Assembly: GCA_000720995.1 (NCBI GenBank)
Contig: JOEL01000033.1
Location: 1-64,000 of the forward strand
Reading direction: 5' to 3'
Origin: Streptomyces celluloflavus
GTDB taxonomy: Bacteria > Actinomycetota > Actinomycetes > Streptomycetales > Streptomycetaceae
DNA length: 64,000 bases
Position 1 is the first letter of the stretch, and the number at the start of each line of letters is the position of its first letter. The position numbers and the translations under genes are program-made. Of this stretch, positions 43,223 to 51,571 are shown in pieces. The notes beneath the pieces were generated by a model, which was not told the DNA's origin, did no database searches, and saw nothing but the letters and a program-made list of their open reading frames with translations.

Positions 43223-43285
43223 GGCTCCCACTGTGATCCGCACCGCCATGCCGGACAAATGCACTTCCTGTGCAGAGCCATATCC

Positions 43286-43356
43286 GTATGGGCATACCTG
43301 CTCTCGGAAGCGGCCGCCGGGTCGGTGAGTATTTTCGCTATACCCGGATTGCTATA
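43286..43356. promoter_or_regulatory. Candidate regulatory dyads in the operon/transporter promoter region
   Basis: In the 227-bp gap between the catabolic operon and the divergent transporter, GTATG-GG-CATAC (43286-43297) is a perfect 5-bp-arm dyad. TATA-N10-TATA (43339-43356) is an A/T-rich symmetric element containing GCTATA twice, 14 bp apart. One of these may be the LysR site; no consensus proves it. The gap is clearly richer in A/T than its surroundings. Confidence 0.4.
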
Positions 43357-43449
43357 TCGGGGCCCGGATTCGGCATTGGTGTGTGATGTCTCACGGGGTC
43401 AGGATCCACCGTTAACGACATATGAACGCCCGGTTCCGTCCGAGGACGT

Positions 43450-44862
43450 ATGAATACCGGCCGTCGTCGCGGCGCTGTGGAGCGAATGCCCGCAGGCACC
43501 CAAGTGATAGGTCACCCCGTGAAAAATTCACCTCACGAAGAAACTCCGGGCGGTGCCGGATCCACGCCCGGCAGAACCGCCGTCGCGACGCTCGCCGGTA
43601 CCACGCTCGAGTGGTACGACTTCTTTCTGTACGGCACGGCCGCCGCGCTGATCTTCAACAAGCAGTTCTTTCCCTCGCTGAGCCCCGCGGCCGGCACCCT
43701 CGCGGCATTCAGCACATTCGCCGTCGGCTTCATCGCCCGTCCGCTCGGCGGTCTGGTCTTCGGCCACTTCGGTGACCGCATCGGGCGAAAGGCGACCCTG
43801 GTGGTCTCCCTCGTGCTGATGGGCGTCGGGTCCACCCTCATCGGCGCCATTCCGAACTACGACTCGATCGGATTCTGGGCGCCGGTGCTGCTCGTCGCGC
43901 TGCGGATCATCCAGGGCATCGGTCTCGGCGGCGAGGGCGCCGGGGCGACGCTGATGTCGATGGAGCACGCGCCGGCGGGCAAACGGAATCTGTACGCGGG
44001 ATTCCCGCAGATGGGCACGCCCGCCGGGCTGGTCCTGGCCAACGTCATCTTCCTGGTCACCAACGCGCTCCTGGGCGACGGCGCGTTCACCTCGTGGGGC
44101 TGGCGCATTCCGTTCCTGCTGAGTTTCGTCCTCGTCGCGGTGGGTCTGCTGATCCGGCTCCGCGTCACCGAATCCCCGTCCTTCAACCGCGTACTCGCCC
44201 AGGAGAACGTGGTCAGATTCCCGCTGCTGGAATCCCTCAAGGTCGGCTTCCCCCGGCTGGCGCTCACCCTGCTCGCCGTGGTCGCGAACTCCGCCGTCGC
44301 CTATGTGTTCATGGTGTTCGCGCTGTCCTACGGCACCCAACAGCTCGGCTACGACAAGCAGTTCCTCATCCTGAGTGTGACCGCGGCCGCCGTGCTGTGG
44401 TTCGCGACCATACCGCTGTGGACGAAATTCGCCGACCGGCACGGCAGGCGCACGATGTTCATCGCCGGGTCCGCCGCGATTCTGGTGTGGTGCGTGGCCT
44501 TCTTCCCGCTGCTCAATACGGGAAATTCCGTCCTCGCGGTACTGGCCCTGCTCGGGATGGGCCTCATCATTCCGGTGACGCACTGCGTGCAGGGCGGCAT
44601 CATCGCCGACACGTTCCCCGCCCATGTCCGGTATTCGGGCTCCTCGGTGATTCTCCAGAGCGGCGCCATTCTCGGTGGCGGGCTGGCTCCCATGATCTCC
44701 ACCGCGCTGCTGAATTCCGGCGGTTCGTCGACCGGCGTGACCTGGTACCTCGTGGTGATCTGCGCCATCAGCCTCGTCGGTGCCGTCGCGCTGTTCCGCC
44801 TGGTACCGGAAGGTTCGGAGGAACCGGCCGCGGTCCGGGCGGAATCCCTCTCCGGGGTCTGA
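43450..44862 (+). CDS. MFS transporter of the metabolite:H+ symporter (MHS) family
   Basis: This is a 470-residue, 12-segment importer related to ShiA/KgtP/ProP-type permeases. The signature TTLEWYDFFLYGTAAALIF lies in TM1. RPLGGLVFGHFGDRIGRKATL is motif A. IQGIGLGGEGAGATLMSMEHA is the MHS signature in TM4. It is divergent from the 3-hydroxyanthranilate operon, so it probably imports an aromatic acid such as 3-hydroxyanthranilate or anthranilate. The start is uncertain: ATG 43450 (GAGGA close by), ATG 43486 or GTG 43519. Confidence 0.9.
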   Translation: MNTGRRRGAVERMPAGTQVIGHPVKNSPHEETPGGAGSTPGRTAVATLAGTTLEWYDFFLYGTAAALIFNKQFFPSLSPAAGTLAAFSTFAVGFIARPLGGLVFGHFGDRIGRKATLVVSLVLMGVGSTLIGAIPNYDSIGFWAPVLLVALRIIQGIGLGGEGAGATLMSMEHAPAGKRNLYAGFPQMGTPAGLVLANVIFLVTNALLGDGAFTSWGWRIPFLLSFVLVAVGLLIRLRVTESPSFNRVLAQENVVRFPLLESLKVGFPRLALTLLAVVANSAVAYVFMVFALSYGTQQLGYDKQFLILSVTAAAVLWFATIPLWTKFADRHGRRTMFIAGSAAILVWCVAFFPLLNTGNSVLAVLALLGMGLIIPVTHCVQGGIIADTFPAHVRYSGSSVILQSGAILGGGLAPMISTALLNSGGSSTGVTWYLVVICAISLVGAVALFRLVPEGSEEPAAVRAESLSGV

Positions 44863-45171
44863 GCCGCGGGGGTGCCGGGGCGGCCGGTCCGTACGTCCGG
44901 TCCGCGCGTCCGAGCGGCGTGCGGATGCGTATGCCGGATCCGCGAACCGGAGCCGTCCGCCCGGCCCATCCGATGCATACGTCTGAGATGCGGGTCTGGA
45001 TGTATGTCCGACCCGCGCCGTCGCCCTGGGGGCCGAGCCGTAGATTCAGTGGGGTGCCGGCGGGTACCCCCGGCACCCGCGTGCCGCATCCGGCGTGCCG
45101 TGTCTCGCCGGTCCCGCCGACCGCGGGTCCCCGCACGCGGGAGTGGGGCCTGCCGACCTTGGAGGTAACGC
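44863..45171. other. Gene-free spacer between transporter and esterase
   Basis: These 309 bp hold one small hairpin, GCGGAT (44921-44926) with ATCCGC (44938-44943), and repeated GGTCCG/GTCCG words. The terminal 25 bp include GGAGG, the ribosome-binding site of the esterase. I found no gene and no strong terminator. Confidence 0.5.
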
Positions 45172-46425
45172 ATGACCGAGACCGACGCAGCGGTGGTCCG
45201 GACCGGGCCGATCCGCTATGCGACCGCGGAGCGCTTCGCACGGCCCCGCCCGGTGGCCGCCGACGACTCGCGCCCGTCGAGCGGCGAGATCTGTCCGCAA
45301 CCGCCGTCCAGGCTCGAAGCGGTGATGGGCCCGGCCCGCGACAAGCACCCGCAGGGCGAGGACTGTCTGAACCTGTCGATCACCACACCGGCCCGCGACG
45401 GCGGGGCCCGGCCGGTGCTGGTCTGGTTCCACGGCGGTGGGTTCAGCAGCGGCGCCGGCCTTCTGGACTGGTACGACGGAAGCGCGCTCAGCGCCCAGGG
45501 CGATGTGGTGGTCGTCAGCGTCAACTACCGTCTGGGCGCGCTCGGATACCTGTATCTGGAAGGGGTCAGCGAGGGAAACCTCGGCCTGTACGACCAGCTC
45601 GAAGCGCTCCGCTGGGTGCGGGCGCACATCGCCGCGTACGGGGGCGACCCCGGCAACGTCACGGTCTTCGGGCAGTCCGCGGGAGGCGTGTCCATCCGGC
45701 TGCTGATGGAACTGCCCGAGGCCCGGGGGCTGTTCCACCGGGCCATCCTCCAGAGCGCACCGCTCGCGCTCGCACTGCGTCCCCGCGCCGACGCCGCCGC
45801 CCTCGGCCAGATCTTCGCGGACCGGCTCGCCGCCGGAGCGGGCACCGGGGAGGGAGACGCGGCCGAACCGCGTACCGCCGGTCTCGCCGCGATCCTGGCG
45901 GCCCAGGCGGAGACCGCGGTGGCCAACCTGGAGCGGTCCGCCGACGCGGTGCAGCCGCCGTTCGCCCCCGTCGAGGGCACCGGCCCCGCCGGCTCACCGG
46001 GGGCGGACTTCGACGAGAACGTGCGCGGCCTGGACGTGCTGTACGGCTGGAACGCCGATGACATGACCGCGTTCGTCGGCACCGACGCGGACACCTCCGA
46101 GCTGACCCGGCACGTGTACGCCGTACCGCTCGCCGAGTTCGGGGAGCGGCTCGCGCGGGCCGGTGCCCGGGTGCACACCTACCGCCTCGACTGGCGGCCC
46201 GCCGGTTCGCCCTTCGGCGCCACCCACTGTGTCGAGCTGCCGCTCCTCCTGGGCTCCCGGGCGGCCTGGCGGGAATCACCGATGCTCGGGGAGACGCCCT
46301 GGGACGAGGTCGAAACGCTGGGCAACGCGCTGCGCGCCACCTGGATCACCTTCGCCCGTACCGGCGCCCCCGGCGCCCCTGGGACCGCGGCCCTGCCCTT
46401 GACCTGCGGCGAGGTGACCGTCTGA
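45172..46425 (+). CDS. Type-B carboxylesterase
   Basis: This is a 417-residue alpha/beta-hydrolase of the carboxylesterase/cholinesterase family. The oxyanion motif is VLVWFHGGGFSSGAG and the nucleophile is Ser169 in TVFGQSAGGVS. EDCLNLSITTP and NLGLYDQLEALRWVRAHIAA are family landmarks, and the late His is in FGATHCVELPLLLG. Members average 480-550 residues, so this is a short form. It lies beside the 3-hydroxyanthranilate genes on the transporter strand. An arylformamidase role upstream in tryptophan breakdown is conceivable but unproved. The ATG has GGAGGTAACGC before it. Confidence 0.9.
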   Translation: MTETDAAVVRTGPIRYATAERFARPRPVAADDSRPSSGEICPQPPSRLEAVMGPARDKHPQGEDCLNLSITTPARDGGARPVLVWFHGGGFSSGAGLLDWYDGSALSAQGDVVVVSVNYRLGALGYLYLEGVSEGNLGLYDQLEALRWVRAHIAAYGGDPGNVTVFGQSAGGVSIRLLMELPEARGLFHRAILQSAPLALALRPRADAAALGQIFADRLAAGAGTGEGDAAEPRTAGLAAILAAQAETAVANLERSADAVQPPFAPVEGTGPAGSPGADFDENVRGLDVLYGWNADDMTAFVGTDADTSELTRHVYAVPLAEFGERLARAGARVHTYRLDWRPAGSPFGATHCVELPLLLGSRAAWRESPMLGETPWDEVETLGNALRATWITFARTGAPGAPGTAALPLTCGEVTV

Positions 46426-46581
46426 CCTGTGGCCGGTGGTCCGGACCGGCGCCGTGGGGGAGCGCGCCACAGCACGGGACCGCCGGCCGGTGCCGTCCGG
46501 GGCGGATCGCCGACCGAACCGCTGACCGGCCGGCGCCGGATTTGGCCTGATGTCGCCGTTCCCGCCCTGACGTGGGCTGAT

Positions 46582-46620
46582 GCGGGGCGAACCGGAGGGA
46601 ACTCCTCGGGTTCGCCCCGC
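46582..46620 (+). terminator. Terminator in the esterase-DoxX gap
   Basis: GCGGGGCGAACC (46582-46593) pairs perfectly with 46609-46620, with a short inner GGAG/CTCC pairing. It lies about 155 bp after the esterase stop. The rest of the 308-bp gap (46426-46733) shows no gene. Confidence 0.75.
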
Positions 46621-46733
46621 GCGTGGTTGTTCAGGGTTGAAGCACTGTGTATCGTCGTGAGCAGTGGCTTGAACTTTCAAGTAATTCTCCCCGGCCTGCC
46701 GGCCCCGACCCGAGACGGGAAAGAGCGCTTCTT

Positions 46734-47285
46734 ATGACGTCCCCCCTCAGCACTCTCCAGCCCACCCGCACCGGTGCGCCGACGCACCACACCGCCTCGC
46801 CGCACGGCTACGACACCGGGCTGTTCCTGCTCCGGCTCGTGCTCGGCCTGACCATGGCGGTGCACGGCGCCCAGAAACTGTTCGGCTGGTTCGGCGGCGG
46901 CGGCCTGGACGGAACCGCGCAGTTCTTCACGATGAGCGGCTATCCGTCGGGCAAGACGATGGCCGTCATCGCCGGTCTGAGCGAGACCCTCGGCGGGCTC
47001 GGCCTCGCGATCGGGCTGCTCACGCCGCTCGCCGGTGCGGCGGTCGTCGGCACGATGATCAACGCCCTGGTCGTGAAGTGGGGCGGCGGCTTCTTCGCCC
47101 CCGAGGGCGTGGAGTACGAGCTGCTGCTGACCGGCGGTGCCGCCGCGCTGGCGCTGACCGGCCCCGGCCGCTACGCCGTCGACCGCTTCCTGCCCGCCCT
47201 GCGCGCCCACCGGCTCGTCTACGGCGTGGCCGCGCTGGTGCTCGCCGTGGTGATCGCCGGGGGCGTGCTGCTGATCCGCAACTAG
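46734..47285 (+). CDS. DoxX-family membrane protein
   Basis: This is a 183-residue membrane protein with four segments at about 28-48, 75-98, 101-118 and 155-180. The DoxX signature LRLVLGLTMAVHGAQKLFGW is followed by GLDGTAQFF and GYPSGKTMAVIAGLSETLGG. DoxX proteins are linked to quinone or thiol redox functions, but their chemistry is unsettled. The ATG has GGGAAAGAGCG upstream. A second DoxX protein is encoded at 55249. It is followed by a VOC-fold gene 101 bp away on the same strand. Confidence 0.9.
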   Translation: MTSPLSTLQPTRTGAPTHHTASPHGYDTGLFLLRLVLGLTMAVHGAQKLFGWFGGGGLDGTAQFFTMSGYPSGKTMAVIAGLSETLGGLGLAIGLLTPLAGAAVVGTMINALVVKWGGGFFAPEGVEYELLLTGGAAALALTGPGRYAVDRFLPALRAHRLVYGVAALVLAVVIAGGVLLIRN

Positions 47286-47386
47286 CGGGCGCGGCACCGG
47301 TCCGCGCGCAGCGGCCGGGCCGGCACCGGAGGAACGGAAGCGAGGTGGCGTCCCCGGGGCGCCACCGCAGGAGATCGGAGAGCCCC

Positions 47387-47899
47387 ATGTCCGTACGACG
47401 TCTCAACCACGCGGTGCTCTACATCCGCGATGTGGCACGGTCCGTCGCCTTCTACACCGAGACCCTCGGGCTCACGGTGGACGTCGAGATCCCCGGACGG
47501 GCCGCCTTTCTCAGTGCTCCCGGCTCGCTCAACGATCACGACCTGGGCCTGTTCGCGGTGGGCGCGCAGGCCCCCGGCCCCGCACCGGGCCGGGTGGGTC
47601 TCTACCACCTGGCCTGGGAGGTCGGCACCCTCGCCGAACTCACCGCGACGGAGGCACGGCTCACCGCGCACGGCGCCCTGGTCGGCGCCTCCGACCACGG
47701 CGTCTCCAAGTCCTTCTACGCCAAGGACCCGGACGGCAACGAGTTCGAGGTGATGTGGCGGGTGCCCCGGGAGGACTGGCCGGCCGCGGAAGCGGACGCG
47801 GACCAGCCGGCCCGGCCGCGCCCGCTCGACCTGGCGGCGGCGCTGGAGCGCTGGGGTCCGCACTTGGCGACGGGTGCGGCGGCGGGATCGGCCACCTGA
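47387..47899 (+). CDS. VOC-family (glyoxalase/extradiol dioxygenase fold) protein
   Basis: This is a 170-residue vicinal-oxygen-chelate protein. Two beta-alpha-beta-beta-beta modules run from RLNHAVLYIRDVARSVAFYT to ASDHGVSKSFYAKDPDGNEF. Candidate metal ligands are His8, the His in YHLAWEV and the Glu in GNEFEVMW, the usual H-H-E set of extradiol dioxygenases and glyoxalases. A Pro/Ala-rich tail follows. The ATG has GGAGATCGGAG upstream. The nearby hydrolase and MarR genes on the other strand hint at a small aromatic or electrophile-detoxifying set, but the substrate is unknown. Confidence 0.88.
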   Translation: MSVRRLNHAVLYIRDVARSVAFYTETLGLTVDVEIPGRAAFLSAPGSLNDHDLGLFAVGAQAPGPAPGRVGLYHLAWEVGTLAELTATEARLTAHGALVGASDHGVSKSFYAKDPDGNEFEVMWRVPREDWPAAEADADQPARPRPLDLAAALERWGPHLATGAAAGSAT

Positions 47900-47996
47900 G
47901 CGGCCGCCCACCCGGGGGCCACGGCTGTCCGAGCGCCCGGCTGCCCCGGCGGATGGCGATCCGGGCGCTCGTGAGACCGGCGGGTCGGCGGCCCCG

Positions 47997-48845
47997 TCAG
48001 TAGGGCAACGAGCTCAGGAACGCGTGCAGTTCCTGGTCGAAGAACGCGGTGTTCTCCAGATTCACCATATGGGCCGCGCCCGGTATGCGGACCCGTCGAG
48101 CGCCGGGGACGGCGAGGGTGATGGCGTGGGCGTTGGCGGAGATGTCCGTGCTGTCGAGGTCGCCGTCCAGCACGACCGTCGGCACCCGGATCTCGCCGAG
48201 GCGGTCGAACGCCCCCATCTCCAGAGGAATTCCGGCGCCCAGCCCGTCGGCGTGCACCTCGACATTGGCCTCGGCCGAGGCGCGCAGGCGCTCGCGCATA
48301 CCGGGGTGCACGGCGGACGGTTCGCGGTGCGGTCCGTCGACCCACATCCGCAGGAAGTGCTCGATGTACCGCTCCGCGCCGTCCGGTTCGCCGATCGCCG
48401 CCACCTGCTCCTTGATGTGTTCCAGGACGAACGGGTCGGTGAAGGCGCGCCCGCTGATCCCGGGGGAGGCCAGTGCGAGCGCCATCACCCGGTCCGGGTG
48501 GGCGAGTGCGGTGTCGAGGGCGACTCGGGCGCCGTGCGAGAGCCCGACGAGGACGGCGCTCGGGACGTCGAGTGCGTCGAGCAGGGCGCACAGATCTTCG
48601 TGGTTGGCGTAGTCCCCGGCCACGGTGGAGGAGAGGCCGTGACCGCGGGAGTCGTAGCGGATCGCGCGGAGGCCGGAGTTCACGAGCCAGGAGAACTGCT
48701 CGTCCCACATGTGCTGGTCGAGCATGCCGCCGTGCAGCAGCACCACCGCGGGCCCCTCGCCGGCCACCTCGTAGAACAGCTCACCGTCGTCGATCGGCAC
48801 GAGGCCGTTGTCGATCTCGGTCCAGTCGCTGATTCCGTTGGTCAT
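47997..48845 (-). CDS. Alpha/beta-fold hydrolase
   Basis: This is a 282-residue hydrolase with VVLLHGGMLDQHMWDEQ (oxyanion loop), the nucleophile elbow VGLSHGARVAL with Ser103, an acid region VVLDGDLDST, and the late His in GAAHMVNLENTAFF. The layout resembles C-C bond hydrolases and 3-oxoadipate enol-lactonases, but family membership cannot fix the substrate. It lies downstream of the MarR gene (98 bp gap) on the same strand, so the two may be co-transcribed. The ATG starts the family fold; the end converges with the VOC gene. Confidence 0.9.
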   Translation of the reverse strand: MTNGISDWTEIDNGLVPIDDGELFYEVAGEGPAVVLLHGGMLDQHMWDEQFSWLVNSGLRAIRYDSRGHGLSSTVAGDYANHEDLCALLDALDVPSAVLVGLSHGARVALDTALAHPDRVMALALASPGISGRAFTDPFVLEHIKEQVAAIGEPDGAERYIEHFLRMWVDGPHREPSAVHPGMRERLRASAEANVEVHADGLGAGIPLEMGAFDRLGEIRVPTVVLDGDLDSTDISANAHAITLAVPGARRVRIPGAAHMVNLENTAFFDQELHAFLSSLPY

Positions 48846-48943
48846 TCTCCGTGCCGTCCTTCGTGTGGCGGGTGCGGTGGGGGCAGGGTGGAGCGGGGGC
48901 CCGGCTACTGCCGGGGGGTGCGGCGGCCGGCGGGCCGTCCGTG

Positions 48944-49603
48944 TCAGTCGGCTTCCCCGGGTCTTTCGGTTCTCTCCGGGTCACCGGGGCCGGTGGGTCC
49001 TCGGCGACTGCTGCCGGGGTGGTCGTGACCGTCCGGTCTGTCCGGCCCGGCCTGCTGCTCCGGCCCGGCCGGTGCGCCAGGTTCCTCCGGTGGAACGGCT
49101 GAGTCGTCCGCGAGGTGCCGGAATTCCTCGCCGAGCCGGTCGAGTACACGCAGTGTGGTGGTGACGTCGTCGGCGGACAGATCGGCCAGCCCGCGCCGCA
49201 GCTCCGCCGCCTCGAACTCCTGGATGCCGCGCATCACCTCGCTGCCCTCGATGGTGAGCTCGATCAGGGACGAACGGCGGTGCGCCGGATTCGGGGCCGT
49301 CACCACCAGCCCGAGCTGCGCCGCATGGTTCACCCAGCGCTGCACCGGCTGCCGGTCGAGACCCAGGGCGCGGGCCAACTGCGGCACCGTGCGCGGGCCT
49401 TCCTTGCGCAACGCGTCCAGCAGGGCGTGTTCGCCGGCGGTCATGCCCGTGCCGACGAGCTCGCGCTCCACCGCGCGCACGATCGTGCGGTGCAGCGGCC
49501 ACAGGCGTCGGATGACGCCGTACAGGAGGTCTTCGGTGGGGGCCGGGCCGCTGCCGCGATCCGCGCCGCCATCCTCCTCAACATCCCTCTCGACGACACT
49601 CAT
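48944..49603 (-). CDS. MarR-family repressor
   Basis: This is a 219-residue MarR regulator. The winged helix spans about 45-125 (MTAGEHALLDALRKEGPRTV, QLARALGLDRQPVQRWVNHA, wing PAHRRSSLIELTIEG). The last 45 residues are a Pro/Gly/Asp-rich disordered tail, longer than usual. Its start codon lies inside a 37-bp nested palindrome (49594-49630), so autorepression is very likely, with the divergent membrane-protein gene and the downstream hydrolase as further targets. Confidence 0.93.
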   Translation of the reverse strand: MSVVERDVEEDGGADRGSGPAPTEDLLYGVIRRLWPLHRTIVRAVERELVGTGMTAGEHALLDALRKEGPRTVPQLARALGLDRQPVQRWVNHAAQLGLVVTAPNPAHRRSSLIELTIEGSEVMRGIQEFEAAELRRGLADLSADDVTTTLRVLDRLGEEFRHLADDSAVPPEEPGAPAGPEQQAGPDRPDGHDHPGSSRRGPTGPGDPERTERPGEAD

Positions 49604-49630
49604 GATGTCATGATGACATCGACAGTGTCG
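49594..49630. promoter_or_regulatory. 37-bp nested palindromic operator over the MarR start codon
   Basis: The inner dyad GATGTCA-TGA-TGACATC (49604-49620) and outer dyad CGACACT/AGTGTCG (49594-49600, 49624-49630) share the same centre, base 49612. Fourteen of 18 possible pairs match. The MarR ATG (49601-49603) lies between the left arms. It is a strong autoregulatory site. Confidence 0.8.
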
Positions 49631-49784
49631 TTTGGGAAGGGGGCTGGTGTGGAAAGGAGTTGAGTGGCTCCACCGCGATCCGGCGTGGCGAGCGGGGAGC
49701 CGAGGCGACGTGCGGCGGTGCGGTGTGCCGCGGGGCGTGGAAGAGGGGGAAGACGGGTGGGGAGACGGAAGGGCGGAGTGGCGA

Positions 49785-50213
49785 ATGAACGTCGGTCTCT
49801 TGCGTGCGGTCGGGGCGGCGACGGCGGTCTACGGAGTGGCGGTGGCCGCCCTGCCCGGCCTGCTGGCCCGTCCGTCCGGCCTGGTGAACGACGAGCGGCG
49901 GACCGAGCGGGCGACCCGGACCGCGCTGCGGCCGCTCGCCTGGCGCGACGCGGCGAGCGGACTCGCGATGGTCCTGGCCCCCGAAGGACCGGCCCTGCGC
50001 ACCGCCGTGTATCTGCGTATCGCGGCGGACTTCGGCGACGCCGTGCTGCTCGGTGTGACGCTGCCGCACCGCGACCGGCGGGTGAAGGCCGTGGTGGTGT
50101 CCGTCGGGTGGGGTGCGCTCAGCGTCGCGGGCCTGTTGGCCGGCGGCCCGTCGGCGGAGCGGCCCGGCCGAGGGCCGTTCAGCCGGCCGTGCCCAGCCGC
50201 CACAGAGAGGTGA
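49785..50213 (+). CDS. Small membrane protein, DUF4267-like (tentative)
   Basis: This is a 142-residue protein with hydrophobic segments at about 5-25 (AVGAATAVYGVAVAALPGLL), 50-65 and 100-118 (VKAVVVSVGWGALSVAGLLA), and a conserved-looking RLAWRDAASGLAM-type stretch that suggests the DUF4267 group; I am not certain. The ATG at 49785 has GGAG 6 nt upstream; the frame opens earlier, at 49632, inside the promoter region. It is divergent from the MarR gene and probably under its operator. The 3' end overlaps the convergent methyltransferase by 35 bp. Confidence 0.6.
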   Translation: MNVGLLRAVGAATAVYGVAVAALPGLLARPSGLVNDERRTERATRTALRPLAWRDAASGLAMVLAPEGPALRTAVYLRIAADFGDAVLLGVTLPHRDRRVKAVVVSVGWGALSVAGLLAGGPSAERPGRGPFSRPCPAATER

Positions 50214-51336
50214 CCTCGGCCGCGCGGGCCGCGTGGAGCGGATCGGAGATGTCGTGGGCGCGTGGATGCCGGGGGGCGATATCGAGCCGGTCGAGGACGG
50301 TGAGGCCGGCCGAGGCGAAGGTGTCTAGGAGTTCGGCGCGGGGGCGGAGCCCGAGGTGTTCGGCCAGGTCGGAGAGGATCAGCCAGCCCTCACCGCCCGG
50401 TGACAGATGGTCTGCCAGTCCGTTCAGGAAGCCGCGCAGCATCCGGCTGCCCGGGTCGTACACCGCGTGCTCCACCGGGGAGGTGGGCTTGGCCGGTACC
50501 CAGGGCGGATTGCAGACGACCAGGGGCGCGCGGCCGGCCGGGAACAAGTCGGCCTCGACCACCTCCACCTGCCCGGCGACGCCCAGCCGTTCGGTGTTCT
50601 CGCGGGCACACGCCAGGGCGCGCGGGTCCTGGTCGGTGGCGACGATCCGCCGCACGCCGCGCCGCGCCAGTACGGAGGCCAGTACGCCGGTACCGGTACC
50701 GATGTCGAACGCCAGGTCCTGCGACGGCAGCGGGGCCCGCGCCACCAGGTCCACGTATTCGCCGCGGGCCGGTGAGAAGACGCCGTAGTGCGGATGGATG
50801 CGGTCGCCGCCGAGCGCCGGGACCTCGACACCCTTCTTGCGCCATTCGTACGCGCCGATGAGGCCGAGCAGTTCGCGCAGCGAGACCACGGAAGCGGTGG
50901 CCGCGGCGGGCGAACCCGCGCCCGGCTCCGGCGGGCCGTACGCCTGGGCGCAGGCCGCCCGGACATCGGGGGCGCGGTGCAGCGGGACGGCGTGGGCCGC
51001 GTCGAGCGGGATGAGCAGCATGCCCAGGATGCGCGCGCGCTGGTTCTGCGCGGCGCGGTGCTGGTGGAACGCCAGGGCCGGGTCGGCGGGCGGCGCCTTG
51101 CGCGGGCGGCGGTCGATGCGGCGGGCCAGCGCCGTCATCAGCTGCCGCGCGTTGTGGAAATCGCCGCGCCACAGCAGTGCGGTGCCCTCGCAGGCGAGCT
51201 TGTACGCGGCATCGGCCTTCATCCGGTCGTCCGCGATGACGATCCGGCGGGGCGGCGGCGCGCCGCTCTCGGAACGCCAACGGGCGGAGCGGACCTCGTC
51301 GGCCTCGGTCCATTCGACGACCGGCGGAGAATTCAC
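50179..51336 (-). CDS. Class I SAM methyltransferase, PrmC/RsmC-like
   Basis: This is a 385-residue protein. The C-terminal half holds a Rossmann methyltransferase with motif I DIGTGTGVLASVLARRG, motif II VATDQDPRAL and the NPPW motif (PLVVCNPPWVPAKPT), which marks N-methylation of glutamine or bases. The N-terminal ~180 residues are helical, with MKADAAYKLACEGTALLWRG, and probably bind substrate. The target may be a release factor, ribosomal protein or rRNA. The GTG start at 51336 has GCGAGG 9 nt upstream. The open frame runs on to 52128 only by lack of stops. Confidence 0.85.
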   Translation of the reverse strand: MNSPPVVEWTEADEVRSARWRSESGAPPPRRIVIADDRMKADAAYKLACEGTALLWRGDFHNARQLMTALARRIDRRPRKAPPADPALAFHQHRAAQNQRARILGMLLIPLDAAHAVPLHRAPDVRAACAQAYGPPEPGAGSPAAATASVVSLRELLGLIGAYEWRKKGVEVPALGGDRIHPHYGVFSPARGEYVDLVARAPLPSQDLAFDIGTGTGVLASVLARRGVRRIVATDQDPRALACARENTERLGVAGQVEVVEADLFPAGRAPLVVCNPPWVPAKPTSPVEHAVYDPGSRMLRGFLNGLADHLSPGGEGWLILSDLAEHLGLRPRAELLDTFASAGLTVLDRLDIAPRHPRAHDISDPLHAARAAEVTSLWRLGTAG

Positions 51337-51480
51337 CGAAATGTGCCTCGCGTTAGTGGTTCGAACCCTTCCCCCGGTCGCCGCCACGACGGGACGCCGG
51401 GCGCGGCCGCGGGCGGGCCCGGCGGCGCGGTGGGACGGTGGGGAGGGGAGATGACGGTTGACTCTACTCCGTACCGGGGT

Positions 51481-51494
51481 GGGACTTTCGTCCT
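51481..51494 (+). promoter_or_regulatory. DosR/DevR-like box ahead of the universal stress gene
   Basis: GGGACTTTCGTCCT fits the DosR/DevR palindrome GGGACTTTAGTCCC at 12 of 14 positions. It ends 77 bp before the USP start codon. USP genes are classic members of DosR-type dormancy/hypoxia regulons in actinobacteria, which supports the call. A TTGACT at 51458 may be part of the promoter. Confidence 0.5.
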
Positions 51495-51571
51495 TTGTCT
51501 CCGTACCCGGATGGGAGCAAGATGGAGATTGCTGATCAATAACGCACACTGCTGGTCGCATGGAGGCATAC

